Positions 32,471-38,922 of a stretch of DNA of 38,922 nt are shown piece after piece; within the stretch, counting starts at the first letter, position 1, and every line of letters starts with the position of its first letter. The stretch covers positions 1-38,922 of the forward strand of contig JABDLS010000010.1 in the NCBI GenBank assembly GCA_013002885.1, read 5' to 3'. The notes beneath the pieces were generated by a model. It saw nothing but the letters and a program-made list of their open reading frames with translations, was not told the origin of the DNA and did no database searches. The position numbers were made by a program, and so were the translations under genes. This DNA comes from Gemmatimonadota bacterium. GTDB lineage: Bacteria; Gemmatimonadota; Gemmatimonadetes; Longimicrobiales; Gaopeijiaceae.

Positions 32471-33310
32471 ATGCGTCCCTCCCTCCTCCTCGCCCTCGTG
32501 GTGACGGTAGCGTGCAGCGGTGACCAGCCTCCGGAGCAGTCCGCGGAGACCCCGCCGTCCATTCCAGAAGTCCACTTCACCGCACACGACTTCTCTTTCG
32601 ATGGGCCCACGTCCCTGGAAGCCGGGATGGTGACCCTCGTACTCGCCAACGAGGGCGAAACGCTCCATCACCTGCAACTGGTCCGCCTTCCTGAAGACAT
32701 GACCTTCGAGTCGTTCCAGGAGGCGATGGCTCAGATGCAGCCAGGCTCACCACCACCGCCGTGGTTCGTGGACGCCGGCGGCGTGAACCCGCCCCCCAAC
32801 GGCGGAGTGGCCCGCGTTACGCAGGTTGTGGAGGCCGGGGAGTATGCGGTGCTTTGCCTGGTGGATACCCCGGACAAGATCCCCCACGTGATGAAAGGGA
32901 TGATGCAGCCGCTCACGGTGACCCCTTCTGACGCTCCGGTGCCTCCCCTACCCGAGGCCACGCTGTCGCTCTCGCTTGTCGACTACGCGTTCTCGTTTTC
33001 GGCGCCACCCACGAGCGGAACGCATACCGTGCGGGTGGAGAACGGGGCTACGCAGAGTCACGAGATCGTCGTTTTCCGGCTCTTGCCCGGAAAGACGATG
33101 GACGACCTGGGAGCGTGGGCTGCGACCTACGAAGGACCACCGCCCGCGGAGCCCGTCGGCGGTGTGCCCGGCATCCACCCCGGTCAGGTGGTGAACGTGG
33201 AACTCACCTTCGAGCCGGGTGACTATGCGGCCCTGTGTTTCATCCCGGACGCAACCGACGGGCGCCTCCATACGGAGCACGGGATGGTGATGCCCTTCAC
33301 GGTGTCGTGA
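32471..33310 (+). CDS. lipoprotein with two cupredoxin-like domains
   Basis: Exported protein of 279 residues. A short signal ends near VTVAC (Cys15), a probable lipobox. The mature part is an internal duplication (about 33-150 and 163-279). Each half starts with a beta-strand and a conserved His (TLHHLQL 66/67; SHEIVVF 197), then EAGEYAVLCL or EPGDYAALCF with Cys129 and Cys256. A His (139; 267 or 270) and a Met (141 or 144; 272) follow. That is the His-Cys-His-Met order of type 1 copper sites. It would carry electrons or copper at the membrane surface; copper binding is inferred. The ATG at 32471 starts the signal directly. A possible -35 TTGACT lies at 32400-32405, but the -10 is poor. Confidence 0.82.
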   Translation: MRPSLLLALVVTVACSGDQPPEQSAETPPSIPEVHFTAHDFSFDGPTSLEAGMVTLVLANEGETLHHLQLVRLPEDMTFESFQEAMAQMQPGSPPPPWFVDAGGVNPPPNGGVARVTQVVEAGEYAVLCLVDTPDKIPHVMKGMMQPLTVTPSDAPVPPLPEATLSLSLVDYAFSFSAPPTSGTHTVRVENGATQSHEIVVFRLLPGKTMDDLGAWAATYEGPPPAEPVGGVPGIHPGQVVNVELTFEPGDYAALCFIPDATDGRLHTEHGMVMPFTVS

Positions 33311-33317
33311 TGGCGTG

Positions 33318-33381
33318 GGCGCCGGTGTTCGGGGATCAGGCCTCGGGGTTTGCCGCCCTGACCTCCGGGAACACCGGCGCC
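33318..33381. repeat. 13-bp inverted repeat between convergent genes
   Basis: GGCGCCGGTGTTC (33318-33330) is matched exactly by GAACACCGGCGCC (33369-33381). Inside the 38-base interval, TCAGG (33336-33340) pairs with CCTGA (33357-33361), giving a nested stem. The structure spans the 25-base gap after the cupredoxin-like gene and the last codons of the minus-strand ketosynthase. It may serve as a bidirectional, U-tract-free transcript end. Confidence 0.6.
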
Positions 33382-34484
33382 AACAACCCGTCCTTGGAGC
33401 GTCCGTAGGGGTCTTGCCTCTCGCGGACGCGGTTGACCATCTCGAGGGCGGACTCTGTGGCCGGGGGTAGCTCCGCGTCCGACTCACCCAGGGGCGTGAT
33501 CCGATCGCCCCATTTCACCAGGATCGAGCAGTAGGTCAGGCCGCCGCCGAAGGCCGGCATGAGCAGATGACTGTTGGGTTTCACACGGCCCTCTTCGAGG
33601 GCCTCTACGAGCGCGACGGGGACGGTGGCGGCGCTCATGTTTCCATACTTCTCCACGGTAAGCATGACCCGCTCCATGGGAATGCCCGCGTACTTCGCCA
33701 CCGATTCGATGATGCGGAGGTTCGCCTGGTGCGGAACCACGAGGGCGATGTCGTCGGGCTTCAGCCCCGACCGGGTCATGACCTCGCCGGACGCGGCCGC
33801 CATCGCTTTGACGGCCCGCTTGAAGATCTGTTGACCATCGAAGTCCCAGAAGGTGTCACCCAAGGTGATCCCGAGTCCGGCGTAGCCGCAGCCGAAGCCA
33901 CGAACGCGCAGGGTACCGCGGGCGTCGGCGTCGCACCCGAGGACGCTGTCGAGCACGCCCTCTTCCTTGTCGGTCGCCTGGAGGACGACAGCCGCGGCAC
34001 CATCCCCGAAAAGGACCGCCACGCTTCGGTTGTCCCAGTCCATGTAGCGGCTGATGAGTTCGACGCCGATGACCACGGCGTTTCGTACCGCTCCCGTCCG
34101 GATCATCCCCCCTCCGGCCACCAGCCCGTAGCAGAAGCTGGTGCACGCCGTGTTCAGATCCATCGAAGCCGCGTTCTTCGCACCTAGAGCGACCTGCACC
34201 CCCGAGGCGCTGTTCGGGCACAGCTCATCGTTGCTCACCCCACCGTAGATGATCAGGTCGAGGTCGGCCGGGTCCAGTCCGGCACAGGCCAGGGCCCTCC
34301 GGGCGGCGAGGCTCGCCATCTCCGTTGCCGACACGTGCGAGATCCGGCGCTCCTTCATCCCGGTGCGAGTGGTGATCCACTCGTCCGACGTATCGAGGAA
34401 GGTGGAGAGGTCACCGTTGGTCAGCACCGACGGGGGCATGCACTTGCCCCAGCCGGTGATGGTGGCGTAGGTGGAGGTCTGCAT
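33336..34484 (-). CDS. fabH: 3-oxoacyl-ACP synthase III (FabH-type ketosynthase)
   Basis: Thiolase-fold condensing enzyme of 382 residues. The Cys-His-Asn triad is complete: Cys114 (NTACTSF), His252 (PHQANLRI) and Asn282 (KYGNMSAA). The opening ITGWGKCMPPSVLTN, the LDTSDEWITTRTGM stretch and the C-terminal GGGLTYCSILVKW are classic FabH. It condenses an acyl-CoA with malonyl-ACP to start fatty-acid synthesis, or makes a specialised ketide. Compared with housekeeping FabH (about 320-330 residues) it has about 45 extra C-terminal residues rich in charge (from GDRITPLGES). No other fatty-acid synthesis genes are nearby, so it may be a secondary copy. The ATG at 34484 is 27 bases from the divergent VOC gene. 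Confidence 0.92.
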   Translation of the reverse strand: MQTSTYATITGWGKCMPPSVLTNGDLSTFLDTSDEWITTRTGMKERRISHVSATEMASLAARRALACAGLDPADLDLIIYGGVSNDELCPNSASGVQVALGAKNAASMDLNTACTSFCYGLVAGGGMIRTGAVRNAVVIGVELISRYMDWDNRSVAVLFGDGAAAVVLQATDKEEGVLDSVLGCDADARGTLRVRGFGCGYAGLGITLGDTFWDFDGQQIFKRAVKAMAAASGEVMTRSGLKPDDIALVVPHQANLRIIESVAKYAGIPMERVMLTVEKYGNMSAATVPVALVEALEEGRVKPNSHLLMPAFGGGLTYCSILVKWGDRITPLGESDAELPPATESALEMVNRVRERQDPYGRSKDGLLAPVFPEVRAANPEA

Positions 34485-34511
34485 GAGGAAAATCCCAAAA
34501 GGAACGGAGCG

Positions 34512-35612
34512 GTGAAAGAATACGAAGACCGGTGGCCGGATGCGCCCTGCCTCGGAGCGTCTCGTTGCCTGAGGCATGCCGTAACCCTCCTGATACTCAC
34601 GGCAGGGTGCACCTCTCAGGCGCCTGACGCGCCAAGGGCCGTGACGATACCGGACGACGTCCCGTCGCTCCACCATGCGGGACTCAACACGGTGGACTCC
34701 GAAGCGGCCATCGACTGGTATCTGCGTCTCTGGCCCAGCGCGAGCCGTGGATCGTTCGCTCAGCGGCCGACCGTCGATGCGGAGATGGACCTCGTGTTCA
34801 ACGAGGTGCCGGAGCCCCCCGCCGGTGCGTACGATCACAGGCTTGGACGGCCGGCTGATCAGAGCCCCTTCTGGCACATCGGCGCCTTCACCAACACGAC
34901 CGATTGGGACTCCATCGTCGTGGCGATCGGTCTGACCCACCTACCTCTCTACACCGGCCCCGATGACATCCGGGGAGTTTGGCGATCGGGTCTTACACCC
35001 TACCCGGGCGTCGCCACTGCCGAGCAGATCGCGGTACTGGAGTCGGACGGTGAGCCCCGACCGGGTGGGTTCAGCTACGTCGAGGGCCCCGACGGGGCCC
35101 TTTTCGAGCTTACCGGAGGCCCCAACACGACCCCGGCGCTGGCCCACGTCCACTTCTTCCATGAGCGGCCCTTGTGTGCGGCCAACTGGTATGTGGAGCA
35201 CTTGGGAATGTCCCTGCCACCGGTGCGCGCCGAGGACGGGACCGAGTCGGTCCGTCCACCCCACGAGCCATGCGAGGCCGAGCCGGGGGAGCCGGGATGG
35301 CCCTCCCTCGAGCGCGTGGGGACGATCCGGCAGCCTCGGGCGTCGGTCGTCCACGCCAACGGTTCGATGTCGTTCTATCCGCGCCAATGCGTTGGGCAGC
35401 GCTGCGGGTCCCCGCGCCCCCTCGTGCCTTCCCGAGGGCAGGTTCTCGACCATGTCGGGTTTTCCGTGGCCGACGTGGATGCCTGGGCCGACTGGCTCGA
35501 CTCCCGGAGCGTGCGGGTCCTCGAGGCGCCACACGACATCGAGGAAGGCCGGGCGATGACCATCGAGGGGCCCGACGGTCTCAGCATCGAACTGGTCGAG
35601 GTGGGTCGGTAG
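34512..35612 (+). CDS. VOC (glyoxalase-like) lipoprotein with two modules
   Basis: Exported protein of about 366 residues. A hydrophobic stretch ends at lipobox LTAGC (Cys33). Vicinal-oxygen-chelate modules follow: SLHHAGLNTVDSEAAIDWYLRLWP opens the first, and HVHFFHERPLCAANWYVEHLGM then VLDHVGFSVADVDAWADWL form the second pair of half-modules, closing with EGPDGLSIELVEVG. VOC proteins bind a metal through His and Glu and cover lyases, dioxygenases and binding proteins; the activity here is unknown. The GTG at 34512 has GGAACGGAG upstream but gives an acidic N-terminus (VKEYEDRW), odd for a signal peptide. No other standard start lies between it and the lipobox. Confidence 0.8.
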   Translation: MKEYEDRWPDAPCLGASRCLRHAVTLLILTAGCTSQAPDAPRAVTIPDDVPSLHHAGLNTVDSEAAIDWYLRLWPSASRGSFAQRPTVDAEMDLVFNEVPEPPAGAYDHRLGRPADQSPFWHIGAFTNTTDWDSIVVAIGLTHLPLYTGPDDIRGVWRSGLTPYPGVATAEQIAVLESDGEPRPGGFSYVEGPDGALFELTGGPNTTPALAHVHFFHERPLCAANWYVEHLGMSLPPVRAEDGTESVRPPHEPCEAEPGEPGWPSLERVGTIRQPRASVVHANGSMSFYPRQCVGQRCGSPRPLVPSRGQVLDHVGFSVADVDAWADWLDSRSVRVLEAPHDIEEGRAMTIEGPDGLSIELVEVGR

Positions 35613-35730
35613 GAAGCGTTCTTTTTGGGGTGGCCGGCCCGCTCGCGCCCACCTACTCTCTGGGGTGACCCTGGGGAGGAGATCCGAGTCCCGGGAAAGG
35701 CCATCGACCCGATGACGAGGACGAGAGGGG

Positions 35731-37542
35731 ATGCAAGAGAAGCGTTTGAGGTGCGCCGCAGGTGCCGTGCGCGCCGCGTGTGTTCTGGTGACGGGCACGG
35801 TAGTATCGGCCATCGGTCCGAGCCTGGCTGCTCAGACCGAGCCGTACCGCGACTTCGACGCCTTCGAATCGGAGCTTCGATCCGTCGTGAGCGGCTCCGA
35901 CGCCGCGACGATGCGCTCCATCGGCACATCGGCGCAGGGTCGCGACATCTGGCTGGTCCAGATCGCGGACGGAGATGCCCCTCCCATTGATGAGCGCCCC
36001 GGGGTGCTCGTGGTGGGAGCACTCTCCGGGGACCACATTCTGGGCAGTCACCTTTCATTGGAGACCGTTCGCCACCTCGTGTCTGGCGTCTCGGAGGCCG
36101 ATCTGTCAAAGCACGTCTTCTACGTCGTGCCGCGTTTGAACCCTGATGGGGCGGAGGCTGCGTTCACGTCCGTGATGAGCGGACGCCGAGGCAACGCCAC
36201 GTCCTACGATGACGACAATGACGGTCGTACCGACGAGGACGGAAGAGACGACCTCGATGGCGACGGGGCGCTCACTCTCATGCGCGTGGCCGACGTACGG
36301 GGTGACTTCATGGTGCATCCCGACGAGCCGCGACTCATGAAGCGGGCAGACCGGGCAGCCGGAGAGCGAGGAACCCACACTCTCTACGTGGAAGGCCGCG
36401 ATGACGACGGGGACGGATACTTCAACGAGGACCCCGACCAGGGCGTCGACCTGGACCGTAACTTCCAGCACGCCTACCCCTACTGGGAGGCCGACGCGGG
36501 CGTGAACATGGTCAGCGAGCTCGAGTCCCGGGCCCTCATGGACTTCGTCATCGGCCAGCGCAACATCGCGGCCATCGTGACCTTCGGTCACTCCGACAAT
36601 CTGGCGACGCCCCCGAACGGGGGGGGTGCCTTGGCCGACGAGGTCGTGCCGGAGCTCCATGCCTTCGCCCACGAGTCGTTCGATGGGATGTTCGAGGAGG
36701 GCGTTTATCCTGTGCCGAGGCCCCAAGGACTGAATCTCCGGGGTGCCCAGCCTGGTCGGGACAACGATCCCAACCAGGGTCGCCGGCCGGCGATGACCGT
36801 GAACAGCGCCGATCGGGAGTACTTCGTCGCCGTGTCCGATGCGTACCAGGAGCTGACCGGGATCGAGGAGGTGGCGCTGAATCGAGCGGCCGAGGGTGCC
36901 TTCTTCCAGTATGGGTACTTCCAGTTCGGAGTGCCTTCCTTCAGCACGCCCGGATGGGGCCTGCCCGACCCCGGCGAAGACGTGGACGTACCGTCGTCGG
37001 GCGACGCTCGTCTGCTGGCCTCATACGAGGGTGCCGGGATCGATACCTTCGCCGACTGGACGACGTACGAGCACCCGGACCTCGGGACCGTTGAGGTCGG
37101 CGGCTTTCGCCCGTACGCGCTCACCCTGCCGCCGGCGGATGTGTTGGGCGAACTCGGAGCGTCCAATGCGGCCTTCATTGCCCGCCTCTCGACGATGTTG
37201 CCGGACGTCCGCATATCCGACGCCGAGGTCGAGAGCCACGGAGGTGGCCTCTACACCGTCACGGTGGACGTGACCAACGACGGCTACTTCCCATCGTCGA
37301 CTCAGCACGGGGTCGTGTCGAGGAGCGTCGATCCGGTGACGGTCCAGATCCAGGTGGATCCCGACGCCATTGTCACGGGCGCGGCGAAGACCCATCGGAT
37401 TCAGCGACTGGAGGGCTCGGGAACGACGGAACGCGTCTCCTGGGTGATCCGGGGGGATACCGGCTCATCGGTGGAGATACGCGTCCGGGCCGAGAAGGGT
37501 GGACGAGACAGCCGATCCGTGCAGTTGGGAGGTGACCGATGA
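35731..37542 (+). CDS. M14 carboxypeptidase paralogue, probably inactive
   Basis: Exported M14-fold protein of 603 residues with a Sec signal ending near SLAAQ. The fold is recognisable: SIGTSAQGRDIWLVQI (63-78), VFYVVPRLNPDGAEAAF, VDLDRNFQHAYP and VTFGHSDNLATPPNG. The HxxE zinc motif is gone: the aligned segment ALSGDHILG has Ser99 and His102 in place of His and Glu. The catalytic Glu region also lacks Glu (VPSFSTPGWG, 401-410). Two acidic D-x-D/N-x-D-G loops (159-179 and 223-230) look like calcium sites. A beta-sandwich tail (about 480-600) follows. It is probably a pseudo-peptidase working with the intact paralogue whose start overlaps its stop (ATGA). A GAGAGGGG site precedes the ATG. Confidence 0.85.
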   Translation: MQEKRLRCAAGAVRAACVLVTGTVVSAIGPSLAAQTEPYRDFDAFESELRSVVSGSDAATMRSIGTSAQGRDIWLVQIADGDAPPIDERPGVLVVGALSGDHILGSHLSLETVRHLVSGVSEADLSKHVFYVVPRLNPDGAEAAFTSVMSGRRGNATSYDDDNDGRTDEDGRDDLDGDGALTLMRVADVRGDFMVHPDEPRLMKRADRAAGERGTHTLYVEGRDDDGDGYFNEDPDQGVDLDRNFQHAYPYWEADAGVNMVSELESRALMDFVIGQRNIAAIVTFGHSDNLATPPNGGGALADEVVPELHAFAHESFDGMFEEGVYPVPRPQGLNLRGAQPGRDNDPNQGRRPAMTVNSADREYFVAVSDAYQELTGIEEVALNRAAEGAFFQYGYFQFGVPSFSTPGWGLPDPGEDVDVPSSGDARLLASYEGAGIDTFADWTTYEHPDLGTVEVGGFRPYALTLPPADVLGELGASNAAFIARLSTMLPDVRISDAEVESHGGGLYTVTVDVTNDGYFPSSTQHGVVSRSVDPVTVQIQVDPDAIVTGAAKTHRIQRLEGSGTTERVSWVIRGDTGSSVEIRVRAEKGGRDSRSVQLGGDR

Positions 37543-38922
37543 AGACGATGGTCCTACTCGTCGTGGGCCTCGGTCTGGGCGGGGTGGTCGCACCACTCGT
37601 CGCCCAGCAGCGCGGATCCGATCCGGAACACACGCTGCCCCTCACCTGGGACCGCTGGCTCGATCACGACGAGATCGGCGAGCGCATGCAACTCATGGAG
37701 CAGACGTGGCCCGATCTCCTCTCCCTTCAGTCCCTCGGGGACAGCTACGGGGGCCGGGAGATGTGGCTGATGACCATCAACAATCCGGCGACCGGCGACG
37801 AGCTGGACAAGGCGGGGATGTTCATCGAGGCCAACGTCCACGGCAACGAGATTCAGGGCGCCGAGGTGGCGTTGTACACCATCTGGTATCTCATGGAGAA
37901 CTACGGTGAGATCGACGAGGTCACCCGTCTGGTCGACGAGCGTGTCTTCTACATCTTGCCCAGCGTGAATCCCGACGGTCGGGACTACTTTTTCGACGAG
38001 CACGGTTCCGGGGCCCGAACCGGACATATTCCGGTGGACTCGGATGGCGACGGCCTCTTTGACGAGGATCCGCCCAACGACCTCAACGGCAATGGGGTCA
38101 TCGAGCAGATCCGGAAGTACGTCCCCGGTCAGGGGACTCACCGGTTGAACGTCGACGACCCGCGGATCATGGAAGCGGTGCCGCCGGGCGAGCTCGGCGA
38201 TTGGGTGCTTCTGGGAGGCGAGGGCCTCGATGACGATGGCGATGGTCTGGTCAACGAGGACCCCATCGGCGGCTATGACCCGAACCGGAACTACGGATCG
38301 GACTGGCAGCCGAACTACATCCAGGGTGGGAGCATGGACTATCCGTTCCAGCTTCCCGAGACCCGGGCCATCAACGATTTCATGGTCACCCGCCCCAACA
38401 TCGCCGGCTTCCAATCCTTCCATAACAGCGGCGGAATGATCCTGCGGCCGCCGGGAGCGGCCTGGTTCGGTGAGTATCCGGCGCCGGACGTGCGAGTGTA
38501 CGACGAGATCGGTGAAGCCGGCGAGCGCATGCTGCCCTACTACAACTACTACGTGGTATGGCAGGGCCTCTACGCCACCCATGGCGGGTCTATCGACTGG
38601 ACCAACGACGGCCTGGGCATCATCTCCTATGCCAACGAGCTCTGGAACGGCGGCCAGTACTTCAACAGCCCGCTCCTGCAGAATCAACAGCAGGATCCCA
38701 ACAGCCCCATATCCGGGCAGCGGTCGCGTTATTTCTTCGACGACTTCCTCGAGTTCGGCGACCAGTTCGTGGAGTGGGCGCCCTTCGACCATCCACAGTA
38801 CGGCGAGGTGGAGATGGGCGGTTGGAAGAAGCTCTCCGGTCGGGTGAACCCGCGCTTCCTGAGCATGGAGCTCTTCCATCGCAACATGGCGTTCACGCTC
38901 TACCACGCTGACATGATGCCCA
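37539..38922 (+). CDS. M14 zinc carboxypeptidase (runs off the window)
   Basis: The frame is open from the ATG at 37539 to the right edge (461 codons, incomplete). A Sec signal (VLLVVGLGLGGVVAPLVAQ) ends near residue 23. The active-site residues are in place: the HxxE motif His101/Glu104 in ANVHGNEIQG, NPDG at 144-147, NRNYG at 249-253, the third zinc His295 in SFHNSGG, and the catalytic Glu367 in SYANELW. Two acidic loops, VDSDGDGLFDED (166-177) and LDDDGDGLVNED (230-241), resemble calcium-binding repeats. The likely role is exported peptide or D-glutamyl/zinc carboxypeptidase activity. It overlaps the inactive paralogue by 4 bases, implying translational coupling. Confidence 0.92.
   Translation, partial: MKTMVLLVVGLGLGGVVAPLVAQQRGSDPEHTLPLTWDRWLDHDEIGERMQLMEQTWPDLLSLQSLGDSYGGREMWLMTINNPATGDELDKAGMFIEANVHGNEIQGAEVALYTIWYLMENYGEIDEVTRLVDERVFYILPSVNPDGRDYFFDEHGSGARTGHIPVDSDGDGLFDEDPPNDLNGNGVIEQIRKYVPGQGTHRLNVDDPRIMEAVPPGELGDWVLLGGEGLDDDGDGLVNEDPIGGYDPNRNYGSDWQPNYIQGGSMDYPFQLPETRAINDFMVTRPNIAGFQSFHNSGGMILRPPGAAWFGEYPAPDVRVYDEIGEAGERMLPYYNYYVVWQGLYATHGGSIDWTNDGLGIISYANELWNGGQYFNSPLLQNQQQDPNSPISGQRSRYFFDDFLEFGDQFVEWAPFDHPQYGEVEMGGWKKLSGRVNPRFLSMELFHRNMAFTLYHADMMP

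Noticed and set aside
37554..38906. 450-codon minus-strand frame opposite the second M14 gene
   Set aside because: The plus strand encodes an intact M14 enzyme to the window edge; the opposite frame is a GC shadow.

Overview
The window is a 38.9-kb stretch of GC-rich (roughly 65%), densely coded bacterial chromosome. It carries many Sec, Tat and lipoprotein-type exported proteins: a subtilase, M14 carboxypeptidases, PD40 and TPR proteins, and DUF1684, DUF1028 and VOC families. Together with the full Tad pilus locus this resembles Gemmatimonadota or a related soil or marine lineage. That placement is inference from gene content; no rRNA or other marker gene is present. I saw no tRNA, rRNA, CRISPR array, insertion sequence or phage gene.

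Layout. Positions 1-3655 hold the tail of an unknown gene, a beta-carbonic anhydrase, a minus-strand OsmC/methyltransferase pair and an exported subtilase. Positions 3983-13629 are a co-oriented Tad (tight adherence, type IVc pilus) operon in the order flp, cpaA/tadV, tadE, cpaB/rcpC, cpaC/rcpA, tadG-like, cpaE/tadZ, cpaF/tadA, tadB, tadC. Most junctions are short overlaps or gaps of a few bases. A 20-bp stem-loop separates the major pilin from the assembly genes. The operon runs on without a break into four less usual genes: a DUF192 protein, a winged-helix AAA+ ATPase, a membrane-anchored beta-repeat protein and a PD40 propeller lipoprotein. This tail is the best candidate for an undescribed Tad-associated module.

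Positions 17326-24397 (plus strand) hold a lipoprotein, an ankyrin protein, an ArsR/SRPBCC pair behind an apparently leaderless and palindrome-bearing promoter, a Tat-exported PLP lyase, a TPR protein and a DUF1684 lipoprotein. Positions 24410-32229 (minus strand) hold a DUF1028 protein and an acyl-CoA ligase, then a monohaem c-type protein, an NsrR-like iron-sulfur regulator, an alpha/beta-hydrolase fused to a polytopic membrane domain, and a Tat-exported amidohydrolase.

Positions 32471-38922 hold a duplicated cupredoxin-like lipoprotein, a FabH-type ketosynthase (minus), a two-module VOC lipoprotein, and two overlapping M14 carboxypeptidase paralogues. The first M14 paralogue has lost its metal-binding and catalytic residues. 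The second keeps them and runs off the window end.

Main points of interest: the Tad tail module, the flp-cpaA stem-loop, the active/inactive M14 pair, the NsrR-haem protein pair, the leaderless arsR promoter, and the tandem cupredoxin.
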